Shown here: in pieces, positions 12,348 through 22,883 of the stretch
Layout of the letters: every line of letters starts with the position of its first letter
Numbering within the stretch: position 1 is the first letter of the stretch
Assembly (NCBI GenBank): GCA_030407315.1
Contig: JALQPE010001728.1
Span: 1 to 64,000, forward strand
Reading direction: 5' to 3'
Origin: Asparagopsis taxiformis
Taxonomy: Eukaryota; Rhodophyta; Florideophyceae; Bonnemaisoniales; Bonnemaisoniaceae
DNA: 64,000 nt
Position numbers and translations under genes: made by a program
Notes under the pieces: model-generated
Databases searched by the model: none
What the model saw: only the letters and a program-made list of their open reading frames with translations
What the model was told of the DNA's origin: nothing

Positions 12348-13081
12348 ATGCGACTTCACGCTAGGGTGGCTTCCCGAATGATAGGGCGTCAAGTGACGGC
12401 GAATGACTATCGCGTATTCGCGCACCGTAATGGTAGCTCTGTTGAGCCAGTCACTAGACCCATGAGGGTATCAAGGGAAGCGCTGGACCCGTTATGGGAT
12501 GATCCCATCTGGGAAGGGCAGTTATCTCCGCCGCTGTGTTTGCCTATCGCCGACCCTCCGTCGCTGGTGTACTTCCATCATTCCGCTCTTCGCGAGGCGC
12601 CCGCATGGCGGTTGAATAGACTCCGGTCGTACCTCGAGTTGGAGAGGGATATCCTAATAGGAATCGAATTGGCTCGGATTGTCGAAACTCGGGGTTTCGT
12701 GCCGGTGATGGCAGAGGAACTCGTCAACAGAGTTAGTCGTACCTGGTACGGTCTCTCGGAGGTGCCGCTGTCGGCCGTGGTCCTTTGCTTGCGCAATTGG
12801 ATGCCCGACTAGGGTCGCCTGAGTCGCCAGATGTTTCTCCGCGTTCCGCGTCCGTCCCTGGAGTTGGGTTACCCGCACCTGCGGTCGCGCCTTCACATGG
12901 CCCTGTGCCTGCCCGTCGTCGGGGTAGCGGTGCTATTCCGCAGCGCGGTTTGCGTCGCAATCCCACCTTCGCTAGGGTTCCACCCCGTCATCCTCGTCCA
13001 TCGACGAACGTGCGTGCATTTGCCCCTACGGCACCCTCCGCATCCCAGCGGCCTCGCCCTTCGAGCCATTATCGTCGCTAG
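12348..13081 (+). pseudogene. Unrecognised plus-strand reading frame beside the chromovirus 3' end
   Basis: An open frame runs from 12348 to 12812 (154 codons). It overlaps a second frame, 12785-13081, rich in Pro, Arg and Ser. A single shift near 12790 would join them into about 240 codons with a basic, disordered C-terminus. The first part has a protein-like composition (RLRSYLELERD, ARIVETRGF), but I do not recognise a family. It lies antisense to the retrotransposon, 3' of its chromodomain. That is the same relative position as the antisense gene at 40201-41661 in the other Ty3/gypsy element. The outer repeat element ends just 11 bases upstream, so the 5' part may have been cut off. Confidence 0.35.
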
Positions 13082-13361
13082 GGACAGGCAATTGCCTCCG
13101 CACAAACCTCTAAGGGTAGTTTGAATACGCTTTTGCGTTGCGCCTTCGTTCATCAGGTAGTCCTGAGGCACCTCTGAGGTACATTAAAGATGCATCATCA
13201 TGATGACGTATGGATTGTTTGTTGAAGAAGCCCTGTTAGCCAGATTTTCATTTTTTCAAAAATTCTCAATTTCCACAATGGTTCCGGTTTGGCAGTGATA
13301 AAGTGCGCCCTTCCTGGACTGACCTTCCGAGGCTCGGTAGCTCCACCCGGTGGATACCTTG
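13082..13361. other. Non-coding 3' region of the chromovirus
   Basis: No LTR-like sequence resembling 20277-20962 is found between here and 12337. The 3' LTR is therefore missing or lies outside the window, beyond the outer repeat element. Confidence 0.5.
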
Positions 13362-14141
13362 TTAGGTTCTCGTCCCTGCGGGGTTATGCGACTTCTTCCC
13401 ACGTCTGGGTGTGCGCGTGCGCGTTCGGCGCGGTGGCCTGTCACCCTTACGGTGTTGCGTACGACGGAAGTACCGTGATGCCCATTCAGGGGGAACATTC
13501 GCTCGTTGCGTCCATGTTTGCTTGCGGTAGCCATACCACTTCACAAGGAACCATTGTTCCCCGTCGTCGTCAGTGACGTAGTCTATAAGATCATCGATGG
13601 GATACTCCTCATCCGAGGTTGCGCACTTGGCATCGCCACTTCCCTCTGGGGTTTCCTTCGTCCCTTCAGGGAGTGCTGCTTGTTCCGAGTTCGGTCGGGT
13701 GCCCGGTTTCGTTCCCGCTAGAGGGTCTGCCCCTCGTTGAGGAGTCGGCGTCCGTACGCGTGCTTCACTTAAGCATCGCTTGTTCGCGTTTCCGCGAATC
13801 GGATGCCTTTGGGCTTGGTCTGTGGCGTCAGTGCCTGCCACACTCCTGCGAGTTGCTCGCCTGTGCGATGGGTGAGCCCTGTCGGGGTTGGGACTTTGGT
13901 CCGCATCTGCCTGGGCAGCGCGTGCGTCTCTACTTCGTAGGCTTCTTCGCAATAGTGTGCGGTCGCGGTTGGTTGGCACCTGGTGCATGGGTGAACGACT
14001 TGGGTCGTGTGCGTCGCTCCCAATTATGGGTGAGTTACCGGGAGGGGTACGGCTACTAGGTTCATCCCGAGAGGGAGTTGCAAAATTTTGGCTTATGCGC
14101 ATAGCGTCTGGGGCCCCCTCCTGAAGGGTGGTTTGTCCCAA
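13362..14141 (-). pseudogene. Chromodomain-containing C-terminus of Ty3/gypsy integrase
   Basis: The last 90 residues contain a chromodomain: EYPIDDLIDYVTDDDG followed by WFLVKWYGY. The three aromatic positions of the methyl-lysine cage (Tyr, Trp, Tyr) are present, and an Arg/Pro/Thr-rich tail follows. In chromoviruses this module sits at the integrase C-terminus and directs insertion to marked chromatin. Here it is in a different frame from the integrase (14093-15397), with 49 bases of overlap, so a frame shift separates them. The first 150 residues are low-complexity and charged, a likely linker. Chromodomain identification is fairly secure; function as a separate protein is doubtful. Confidence 0.7.
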
Positions 14142-15397
14142 ACCACTACCTTCTTGGTTGTCCTAGTTGTAGGTTGCTGCGAAAGCGGTGGATGACCCGT
14201 GGTGGGTAGTTCCTGAGTAGGACTTAGTGGAGGTGGCTCGCTTTGTGCGTTTTGTTGACCGTCGCCAGGTGGTTGGTGGTACTTCGTGTTTGACGATGGT
14301 GCGTTCATACCTAATGGTGGTGTTTGTGGCGCGCTAGCGGAAGGTTGTGTCCATGGGGATGGTTGTTCGTTCGGCCGGGGGGCGAGTGCAACTCTGTCGA
14401 GGCTAACCTTTTCGGTGATACCCTCTCGGTCGATGTAAACTGTTCGCCTTCCTGCACGGATAACCCTATAGGGGCCTTGAGCTATTGGGGTTAGCTTGTT
14501 CCGTTCACGGACTTCTGGGTTATCCAGATAAACGTAATCATCAGTAGTGATGAGTCGTTTAGACTTCCGTATTGACCGGTCTAAGTTACGCTTGTAGCGT
14601 GCTTGCGCGCTGTGAAGGCGTTTACCTGCCATATCAATGGTATCCGTAATACGGCGTAAGAAGTCTTGCTTCGTGAACGCGTCAGGCGTTGCCCTCCTTT
14701 TCACCGAATGGTGTGTCGCATATGGCGGTGGAGGTCGGCTTAGGATTAGGTCGAAGGGTGTGGTACCCGTTGTGCGATGCACGTGCGTATTGTACGCATA
14801 GGTTAACGCTGATGCGTAAACATCCCAGTCATCCTGGTTATCATTAACGTAATTACGTAGCATGCTCAATAGAGTACGGTTATACCGTTCGACTTGCCCA
14901 TTTGTCTGGGGATGGTAAGCCGTCGTGAAGACGTTCTTCGTTCCTAACTGGAGGCAGACAGCCTGGAAGAACTTCGACGCAAATTGCGGACCGTTATCGG
15001 ATAGTAATGTCCGTGGAGGACCATACTTAAACACCCAATGTGTACAAAAGGCTACTGCCACATGGTACGCCGTAATGCTTCGCAGGGGCACCACTTGGGT
15101 GAGCTTGGAGAAGCGACATGAAATCACCAGTAGATGCACATTGCCTTTCTTGGTACGAGGTAGAGGACCGAGAAGGTCAATTGCAACGTCATCCAATGGT
15201 GTGGTAGCTGGGAACAGCTGAAGGGTACTCGCATGTTTGCGCAACCGTAGTCGGTTCCTGGCACACGCTGAACAGCGTTCAACCGTTCCGGTTATGTCCG
15301 CAGCCATTGCAGGCCAGTAGTACGATAGGCGCATCGTTTCGTACATACGATTCTGACCAGGATGTCCTGCCAAGATGCCGTGGTGGCACATCGTCAA
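14093..15397 (-). pseudogene. Ty3/gypsy integrase
   Basis: The frame begins inside the zinc-binding HHCC region (CHHGILAGHPGQ, then CSAC) and continues into the integrase core. The three catalytic acidic residues are visible: Asp in DVAIDLLGPL, Asp in LLSDNGPQFAS and Glu in NGQVERYNRTL. A GPY/F-type motif (IAQGPYRVI) and a Pro-rich tail follow. The first ATG lies within the zinc finger, so the natural protein was the C-terminal part of Pol. It has been separated from reverse transcriptase by a palindrome at 15488-15542 and a shift near 15420. Integrase residues look intact, but the element is unlikely to make it in the normal polyprotein. Confidence 0.85.
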
Positions 15398-15487
15398 TAG
15401 ACGTTGCCGTAAGGCTTTGGTACCACAATCTGGGATGACCCGTCCAATTTGGACTTCCTACAAAGGACACCGTCTTCATCTTCGAAG

Positions 15488-15542
15488 AGCCTCTCAGAAG
15501 TCTGACTCGCTCTTCAAGAGCGAGTCAGACTTCTGAGAGGCT
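15488..15542. repeat. Perfect 55-bp palindrome inside pol
   Basis: Two exact 27-bp arms flank a single central base. The arms begin AGCCTCTCAGAAG and read inward to CGCTCTT. On the minus strand the second arm introduces the TGA that ends the reverse-transcriptase frame. The second arm looks like a templated inverted copy of the first. Confidence 0.97.
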
Positions 15543-18274
15543 AGAGCCTGTTGACAGAAGTCGTCCGTTCGTTGCTCTTCGAGCCACTCCTTGCGAGTTA
15601 TCGGGCTGAAGCTCTCCGTTTGCGGATGGGTTGCTAAGACGGGGGTACCGTTGCGATTAGGCGCCTCCTCGGCGTGGTCTCTTGCTAGAGAAAGGTCGTA
15701 GAACCAGACATCTGTGTCGTCATGGACTTCCATTTCACCTTGCGGTGCATGCGTGGCCAACAGAGTTGGTATTTCATCATCGATGATGATAGGCGTTTCG
15801 CCGTTAGTTTCAACACGCGAAAGGGCGTCTGGTAGTTGGTGAACCCGGCCGGGTCGGTAGACTATTTGATAGTCAAATTCCGCAAGTCGGAGGCGCCAAC
15901 GGCAGAGTCTCCCTGAAGGGTCATTAATATTCATTAGCCAACGCAGCGCGTTATGGTCCGTCCGGACTACAAACTTTGTTTGCTCCAAGTATGGACGTAG
16001 GATAGTGACGGCCCATACGACGGCTAAGCACTCGCGCTCCGTAGGGGAGTATCCTCTTTCGGGTTTAGTTAGCGTACGCGACCAATAACCAATTGGCTTG
16101 AGATCGTTCTCTTCCCCTTGCTGCTGAAGCAGAGCGCATCCTATTTGGTATGCGGAAGCGTCCGTATCCACGGTGTAGGGATGACCCAGCTTGGGTAGAG
16201 CCAGTATCGGCGGCTTGGTCATAACCTCTTTGAGAGCGTTGAACGCGCGTCGTTGGTCATCGGTAGGAGGTTCTTTCCCGAATTTAGGGAGGCTGTCTTT
16301 GGTCAGCATTTCGTTCAAGGGGTGCGCAATTGCGGCATACCCTTTGATGAATCGTCGAAAGACGCCACAGCTTCCGAGGAAGGATCGCATTTGCGTAGGT
16401 GTTTGCGGAAAGATCGCGTCAGCGATAGCCGAAGTGGCGTTCTGTGCAACAGCTAGCTTTCCTGGCATCACGACATGCCCCAGGTAGTCGACCTTCTTTT
16501 CGAAGAAATGACACTTTGTCAACTTCAGGGTGACACCTGCCTCCCGTAGGAGGGAGAGTACTTGGTCCACATGGTGGAGATGTTCGGCCTCGTCCCGAGA
16601 GAATACGATCACATCGTCTAAGTAAATCAGACAGATCTGCCAGCGAACGCTGCTAAGAATAATGTCGATGGCACGTTGAAACGTTGCCGGTGCATTCTTC
16701 AAGCCAAAAGGCAGTCGTTTGAAACGATAGGTCCCCAAATGGGAGGTAAACGCCGTTTTGTCACGGTCGTCCTGTGCAACAGGGATCTGCCAGTAACCAG
16801 AGTTACAATCCAATGTGGTGAATACTTGAGCATCTCCGAGGGAGTCAATACAATCATCCATTCGTGGAAGGGGGTACACATTATTGACAGTGATGTCGTT
16901 AAGACCCCTATAGTCGACGCAAAAGCGTAATTTACCATCCTTCTTCGGGACAAGAACCACTGGGCTAGCCCATTCGGAGGTCGACGGTTCGATCACTCCT
17001 TTTTCCAGCATGCTGGTTATTTCCTTACGGGCAATCTCTCGACGAGCGGGTCCCATCCTGTAGGGTTGTTGCCGCCTAGGTTTGCTCCCTTCGACGATGT
17101 CGATTCGGTGTTCCGTAGCGCGGATGTCCCCTAGGGATCCATCCCACATAGACTCGTGTCGAGATAGCATACTAAGGATGCGTTCCCTCAACGGGATTTG
17201 ACCAAGGTGGTCTAGGGAGACTTCTTGCTTCCAGCTTGATGGTTGTGTGGCCTCGGCCTCTTGCTCCTGGTGGAGAGTAGTCACCATAGTGGAGGCCTCT
17301 TGGGAGGAAGGGGTAGAACGGCTGAGAGCCATGGGGCGCATTGGCCGTTCGGGTGCCCGAAGGGCATAGCCTATAATTGTCCCCTTTGGGAGGTACTTGT
17401 CGGATGTACCGAAGTTAGTTAAAATAGTCAGGAATTCCTGTCGCGGGATGACTTCCGCAACCCCATTCGGGATAGAGACACGATGTCGGTAAAGTATCCG
17501 ATCTCTCGGTGAGAGTATACTCAAGCCGCCACCGGCGCAGACAACAGTAGATGTTACTTGACTCCGCGGAGGAATATTCACACTTTGTGACAATCGAATG
17601 CCATGAGGTTGGCGGTCTAAGTTAATCCCATTAGAGGGTCGCGAGGCATCCACGTAGCACGAAAGGGTGGGGGATGTTTTACGCGTAGGCGACATCACTA
17701 GGATAGCTATCGACCCGCCGTCGTGAATATCAATTCGTTGGGCCCGGCACCTAATTGCGTCTACGTGGGTATTCATTGCCCCAGTTCCCAAGATGAGTGG
17801 TACGGCCAACTTAGGCGCGACGAAGAATTCTTCCTCAAAGGACTTGTGGCCTAACTGTAAGGACAGTACTATCTTGCCTTTTATCCGAAGAGGATTGCCG
17901 TTAGCATCGGCCAGCTGTGGAACTTCCCCCGTAGGGACTTGGAATTGTTCCCAATTGTGGGGTAAGCTCCTTTCATGGATGACCGATGGTCCGGACCCGG
18001 TGTCCATCACCATACGCATGGGCGTGAGGATTGACGGATCGAGCCCGATGGAACCCATTACTACGTAATGGGCGGCCTTAAGCAGGCATGAGGCTTTCGG
18101 CCTTGAGGTTCGAGTCCCTGTGGGGGAACCCGAAGGGGTTGGTGTCTGGAAAAGACTTTGGTCCCTAGAGGGAGTTGCAGCCTTCTCCTGCGGAGGTGGT
18201 TGTGGCGAGATGTCCACCGAGTAGCGTAATCGCTCCACCTCCTGACGGGAGTGCGACACCTCACTCCCCGTCAT
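15494..18274 (-). CDS. pol: Ty3/gypsy Pol: protease, reverse transcriptase, RNase H
   Basis: The product is 926 residues. A retropepsin site lies near residue 90 (VMDTGSGPSVIHE). It is followed by reverse transcriptase with FCVDYRGLN, LPFGLKNAPATFQ and the catalytic YLDDVIVFS, then RNase H with DTDASAYQIGCAL and TDHNALRWL. The ATG overlaps the gag stop as TAATG, a stop/restart arrangement. This suggests translation by termination-reinitiation instead of frameshifting. The frame ends in a stop created by the palindrome at 15488-15542, which cuts off integrase. The element is transcribed leftward from the LTR at 20277-20962. Identification is secure; activity is unlikely. Confidence 0.93.
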   Translation of the reverse strand: MTGSEVSHSRQEVERLRYSVDISPQPPPQEKAATPSRDQSLFQTPTPSGSPTGTRTSRPKASCLLKAAHYVVMGSIGLDPSILTPMRMVMDTGSGPSVIHERSLPHNWEQFQVPTGEVPQLADANGNPLRIKGKIVLSLQLGHKSFEEEFFVAPKLAVPLILGTGAMNTHVDAIRCRAQRIDIHDGGSIAILVMSPTRKTSPTLSCYVDASRPSNGINLDRQPHGIRLSQSVNIPPRSQVTSTVVCAGGGLSILSPRDRILYRHRVSIPNGVAEVIPRQEFLTILTNFGTSDKYLPKGTIIGYALRAPERPMRPMALSRSTPSSQEASTMVTTLHQEQEAEATQPSSWKQEVSLDHLGQIPLRERILSMLSRHESMWDGSLGDIRATEHRIDIVEGSKPRRQQPYRMGPARREIARKEITSMLEKGVIEPSTSEWASPVVLVPKKDGKLRFCVDYRGLNDITVNNVYPLPRMDDCIDSLGDAQVFTTLDCNSGYWQIPVAQDDRDKTAFTSHLGTYRFKRLPFGLKNAPATFQRAIDIILSSVRWQICLIYLDDVIVFSRDEAEHLHHVDQVLSLLREAGVTLKLTKCHFFEKKVDYLGHVVMPGKLAVAQNATSAIADAIFPQTPTQMRSFLGSCGVFRRFIKGYAAIAHPLNEMLTKDSLPKFGKEPPTDDQRRAFNALKEVMTKPPILALPKLGHPYTVDTDASAYQIGCALLQQQGEENDLKPIGYWSRTLTKPERGYSPTERECLAVVWAVTILRPYLEQTKFVVRTDHNALRWLMNINDPSGRLCRWRLRLAEFDYQIVYRPGRVHQLPDALSRVETNGETPIIIDDEIPTLLATHAPQGEMEVHDDTDVWFYDLSLARDHAEEAPNRNGTPVLATHPQTESFSPITRKEWLEEQRTDDFCQQALASQKSDSLLKSESDF

Positions 18275-20199
18275 TAGTTTTCCGACGACGTTTCGGAGTC
18301 GTCGGTGGTGTCTAGGGCGTCGGCAACGTCTTGAGCCGTTACGGAAGATCCGTTACGTTCTAAAACGTCTCGCCTCAGAGGGCCCGATTTGGGATGAGTT
18401 TCGTCATCGGCGAACGCAACCATGCGTGTTGGAGGGTTTGACCGTTGGAGAACGGCTTTAGGGTAATCCCTTTTCCGGTTGAACCGGTCGGACTGGCGCT
18501 GTTGGCGGCGCATGACCTGTTCCGGTTCTTGCTGGTAAGCGTAGTTCGCAAAGGCGAAGTAAGTTCCTACTGAGGGTGGTAGGTAAGGACAAGTGTATAA
18601 CACGTGCCCCGGTTGGCGACAGCCAGAGCATCTCCAAGTAACAGCCCCTTCGGGGATCATACTCTCAGCGAGTTTAAGATGTTCTCCCGTTAGGGTAGGG
18701 GCCTGCATTGGCGCGCCCATTGGGTTCCCGGTAGGGGAAGGTAAGGTCGGCGGCGGGGTCCGTGGTATCGCGGACGGCTCCCCGGGTAGGGTGGCGAGCA
18801 ACGCTTTGCGTTTACGATCCGCGATTTCCCGAGTAGGGTAAGCCTTCGGCTTTGCGGGTAGCGAAGCTCGTAGAGAGTCCCCGAGTCCTTTAGCAAGGTT
18901 ACGGACAGCAAGAAAATCTTCTCCGCCACTGCGGCCTATAGTCACCTTGACGGTGTGTTTAACCTCTGGGCGTAGGCCCTTGAGGTAGTAGTTGACCAAG
19001 TCTCTTTCTGAGAAGACGTTCGCACACAGGAGAGCAGCGTCCTGAAGTCTGTCTGCGTTTGCAGCTTCATCCTCATCCGGGCCTTGCCGAATACGCGTTA
19101 CTGCATCATATGCGTCCGCTAGGACATTGTCCGTTGCGTAGCGAGCCAGAAGGGCGTTAACGGCTTGAGGCCAAGTGATCTGCTGATGCAGGTGGTTGAG
19201 AAGCTTGCGCTTTCGCGCCTCAGCGGCGATAAACCGTTGAGGTTCTCCTTCCAGGAAATACTTGAGTAACTTGGTAGCTTCTCCCTCCGAGACTCCGCAT
19301 AAATCACATGCATCTTGAAATTCCGCGAGGAACCGGAGGATATCGATGGGTTCCGTACCATCGAACGGCGTGAATGACGCGTTGAAATTACGGATCTTCT
19401 CCGTTAGCTTATACAAGCTTCTTGATTTCCCCATGGAGGTGTCGGTCGTTAGGAACTTGTTCTTGAGTCGGTAGTACCGATAGGAGACCACTAGATCGAA
19501 CGCGGGTTCGCGGGCCTTCAAGGGCACTAAGCCTTCCTCAAGAGGTCCTTCTTCATCATTCCACGAGGGGTTTTCCGGTATAGATCCGGTGGCACGAGTG
19601 TGCTGTCTCGTGCGAGAGATATTCCCTGTTTGGGATAGCGATTCGGCGAGGGCGTCGACACGGTCCGACAGGTGTCGTGTTGCTTCGGCGACTTGATCCA
19701 ATCGGGGATCTTCTTCTTCCTCCCTACCGGATGTAGGGTCAGGGAAGTCAGCCGATCGGCTGCGGCGAGCAGGAAACTCCTGTTGTCCTAATGGACTGGC
19801 ATTAAAGCCGTGAATCGAAAGCTCCTCCAGACGAGTTTCCAAAAGGGACACGCGTTTAGCGAATTCGGCTTTGACCTGATTCCAGGTTTCCGCTAGGAAC
19901 TCGGCGTCCCGATCTTGGGTGGCTTCTCGGCTGGCGGCCATCAGCTTTGGCTCGACCAGTTCCATGACGGTTTCGACCGTAGCGTCTACGATTTCTGCCC
20001 TGCGATCTTGAACAGTCTTCTCGACGACGGTGCTGAATTCAGCCTTGAACTCTTCCAACCGTTCGTTGAAGATTCGGTCGGCTCGGTCTTGCAGGGTGTT
20101 AATCACCACGCCCTCTTCGGCGATCAGATCCGAATCGGATAAGTCGCTGGCAGGCGCTATGTCCTCACTAGAGGGTCCCGCTGTAGGGTTACGAGGCAT
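18274..20199 (-). CDS. gag: Ty3/gypsy Gag
   Basis: The product is 641 residues, starting at the ATG at 20199. The N-terminal third is acidic and predicted to be coiled-coil. The central part has the retrotransposon Gag capsid pattern (FTPFDGTEPIDILRFLAEF, then a helical region with LLKYFLEGEP). A single CCHC zinc knuckle, CSGCRQPGHVLYTC, lies about 100 residues from the end. It forms the virus-like particle and binds the element RNA. The frame appears undamaged. Its TAA stop shares its last base with the pol ATG. It starts about 60 bases downstream of the proposed primer binding site. Confidence 0.9.
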   Translation of the reverse strand: MPRNPTAGPSSEDIAPASDLSDSDLIAEEGVVINTLQDRADRIFNERLEEFKAEFSTVVEKTVQDRRAEIVDATVETVMELVEPKLMAASREATQDRDAEFLAETWNQVKAEFAKRVSLLETRLEELSIHGFNASPLGQQEFPARRSRSADFPDPTSGREEEEDPRLDQVAEATRHLSDRVDALAESLSQTGNISRTRQHTRATGSIPENPSWNDEEGPLEEGLVPLKAREPAFDLVVSYRYYRLKNKFLTTDTSMGKSRSLYKLTEKIRNFNASFTPFDGTEPIDILRFLAEFQDACDLCGVSEGEATKLLKYFLEGEPQRFIAAEARKRKLLNHLHQQITWPQAVNALLARYATDNVLADAYDAVTRIRQGPDEDEAANADRLQDAALLCANVFSERDLVNYYLKGLRPEVKHTVKVTIGRSGGEDFLAVRNLAKGLGDSLRASLPAKPKAYPTREIADRKRKALLATLPGEPSAIPRTPPPTLPSPTGNPMGAPMQAPTLTGEHLKLAESMIPEGAVTWRCSGCRQPGHVLYTCPYLPPSVGTYFAFANYAYQQEPEQVMRRQQRQSDRFNRKRDYPKAVLQRSNPPTRMVAFADDETHPKSGPLRRDVLERNGSSVTAQDVADALDTTDDSETSSEN

Positions 20200-20257
20200 C
20201 GTGAAGATGATTGTGAAGGGAAATTTCTCTCAAAGAGACTTACCCGAGGGTACAAGG

Positions 20258-20275
20258 TTCTAGGTCTAGAGACCA
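20258..20275 (-). other. Probable tRNA primer binding site
   Basis: One base inside the 5' LTR, the minus strand reads TGGTCTCTAGACCTAGAA. TGG just after an LTR ending in CA is the usual pairing site for the CCA end of a tRNA. The same sequence with one change sits beside the second LTR, near 22203-22223. I cannot name the tRNA. Confidence 0.55.
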
Positions 20276-20276
20276 A

Positions 20277-20962
20277 TGTAGCAGGTAGAAAATCCGCTAG
20301 AGCGGCAAACCACCCGACAGGTGTCCCGAGCCTCGGTAGAGGAAGTGGTAGAGCAGATGGACCTTATAGTATACCCAGCGGGTAGTCTCGTATGAGAGAA
20401 GGGATCGCTACCCGGAGGGGGTTGTGCGATTATAGCGCTCACGCGAGGTGCGTATTAATGGAGCAAGATGACGTAATCCGTCGAGCTGTTGGCTAACCCT
20501 AAGTTTTTCCCGGAGAGGGGTTGAACAATAGGTATGCGAACACTGTTCCTGTGGGTCGTAATTCCACTTGAGTTTACGTTACTCTAGAAACCGTGCCTAC
20601 TGGCTATTCCAGTGGCAGTTTTATACTAAGTCTACTGTAAGCTAGGGTTAGTGGTTAGGAATAAATATCCAGTTAGTGACCAACCAGAGCCCAGTTAACG
20701 GCACTCGCCTACCCGCGAGGTTATTGCCAGTTAGGCTTACATTGTAATGTACAGCTGGTTAGCTTAAGTTAGAAATTGGTCCCTTTTGGGGTCTTGGCCG
20801 GGGCCGATAGGCCCGATTAGGGTGTCTACAGCCTTGCGCTTGTCCTAATTACAGGAAACACGCCCAGTTGGCTGGTGCCTTGTGATTGGCCCATCCCTTA
20901 AGTGGGCACCCAATAGGGAAGCGACACGACTCTGGTTGAGAGGACCGCCAGGCGGTATGACA
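20277..20962 (-). repeat. 5' LTR of the chromovirus
   Basis: Read on the minus strand it starts TGTCATACC and ends TGCTACA, the canonical TG..CA boundaries. It is a diverged direct repeat of 22225-22883, with conserved blocks at both ends and in the middle. It lies upstream of gag, so it is the 5' LTR. No matching 3' LTR is found at the other end. Confidence 0.75.
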
Positions 20963-22224
20963 GAAGGGATAGCGCAAACACTGGATCAGTGGTGCACTGA
21001 AGTGGTAGTGTGTGACGGTGATACACCGGGTGTCAACGGACACTTAGTGTGTGAGGGGAATGACCAACGGTCGAGAAGGAAATGAAGGGGAGCTGATACA
21101 GCCTGAATGGTGGTCCACCGAGCAGGCGAGGGTACCTGGTAGTGGGAAAGGGGTGAGTGTGCACGTGCACCACTGGTGGCACGTGCAGGGGAGAGACCCT
21201 GAAAGGGTAGAGGAGAAGCTGGTACAGCGAGACGGCGATGCCGGAGGCGCTGATACAGCGGCAAGAGCAAGGCCTGACTTGTGCCACGCACTATAGCCAC
21301 AGGCAGAGTAGGCAAACAGTTACTGCGATCCGCAGGATGGGAGCGAAGCGACACGATCAGGTCCGGTGGTACACCAAGAGGCCGAAGACTCCTGATAGAG
21401 GGGCACGCGCGCCACAGGCTGCGCGTGGTAAGGGATAATGCTGATACAGCGGGTGGAGTGCCAAGGGCAAACGCTGGATCAGCGACGAACGGGTACCGGA
21501 AGGGTGCCAAGTACTATAGCCAAGGGAGAAGCAGGCTGACTCAGACGGCGAAACGCACCTTGGGAGCAAAATGACAACCGAACTTCCGGTTACTTTACAA
21601 TCGAAGAACTGGGCGATCCGCCGTAAAATAAATACTATGTTACAGCACGGTGGCTAGCCCTAAGTGAAATTCTACGGTTGTCAGTGGATAGGCTAAATAC
21701 TGGTACAGCAGGGCGTTCGGAAAAACCCTAAATGAATGGCGTGGCAGGCGTGGTACACGCAGAGTCATTGTCTTGTGCAACAGGGTTAGTGTGTATCACA
21801 GTGTGCCACTGGTTCCACGTGTATCGAGTCCAGTGTGTCACTGTAATTAGCATAAATATCGGAAAGTTTTGGAAAGTAAAAGTTTTCAGAAAAACCATTA
21901 CACAGTTTAAAAGTGGTACATCATGCAAGGCGACCCGCCACTTGGCATTGCACCACACTAGTGATTACCAACGCGGCTCTTCGCGGCTGCTTCCTTACCG
22001 AACACCCACTCACGCTCTCGAGCATACCGCTTAAGCGACCCCTCCTGGTGCCCTTTCCAGACGTCTGGAATTATCCTCCCGCGACCGCTCGCAGCGCAAT
22101 ACGGGACGATTCCCACATCTTGTTCAATGAGCTCACGTCTAACTACGAGTTTACTCTTCTTGAGTGGTTTCGGTGTGTCGCCGGTTGGCTGAGATGTCGG
22201 TAAGATTCTAGGTCGAGAGACCAA
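20963..22224. other. Inter-LTR region with short dyad repeats
   Basis: Between about 20970 and 21720, variants of CTGATACAGC, CTGGATCAG and GGTACAGC recur every few dozen bases, with other short palindromes such as CACGTGCACCACTGGTGG. No coding domain is seen. About 21960-22224 may be the leader of the element belonging to the second LTR. Confidence 0.5.
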
Positions 22225-22883
22225 TGTATTAGGTAGAAAATCCGCAAAGCGGCAACACCACCCTACAGGTGTCCCAAGCCTCGGTAGTGTGGTTGAGCAA
22301 GCGAATCTTGCGTCAACCGTTAATGGCGAGTATACCACGAAAGGTCTTCCGGTGATGCCGGGTGAAGGTTGGGGGTGCTCACGCACGGAGTGCGTATTGA
22401 TAGAGCAAAAGACGTAACCCGTCGAGCTGTATAGCTAAAGCTAATTCGTCCTGGAAGGATAGAATAGAGCAATGCAAACACTGTTCAGTGGAGTCGTAAA
22501 TTCCACGTAATTTTACGTTTCCTCTAAAGGTTAAGCACTCGGGCTAATCCAGAGGCATTTTATACTAGACTAAGTTACTGTAAACAGTTAGGGTCGGTAG
22601 ACAGTTAGGAATAAATATCCTTATGTGCATCAATCAGATCCCTGATTATAGCGACTGCGGTATCCCGCGAGATCACCGACTGTTAGTATTACAGTGTAAA
22701 GTTAGCTGAGTCAGCTTCGTTAAAATTTGCCCCTTGTGGGGGTCTTTAGTTGTCCCAATGGGTCCCTCTCCCTCACTGGTCCGAGGTACAGCGAGGCTGT
22801 TTCCATTGGTTATTCCCGAACCGAGGTCGTCCAATAGGATGTCGACACGACCCCACCAGGGCAGACCACGCCGTGGTATGACA
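22225..22883 (-). repeat. Second, diverged LTR copy
   Basis: It aligns with 20277-20962 end to end (TGTATTAGG..GGTATGACA on the plus strand), with many substitutions and indels. The same primer-site-like sequence lies on its left. No gag or pol follows, so it is the 5' LTR of a truncated relative or part of a nested remnant. Confidence 0.65.

Noticed and set aside
20258..20280. Possible tRNA gene 3' end next to the LTR
   Set aside because: Only the CCA-proximal 20 bases look tRNA-like and no cloverleaf can be drawn upstream; a primer binding site explains it better.
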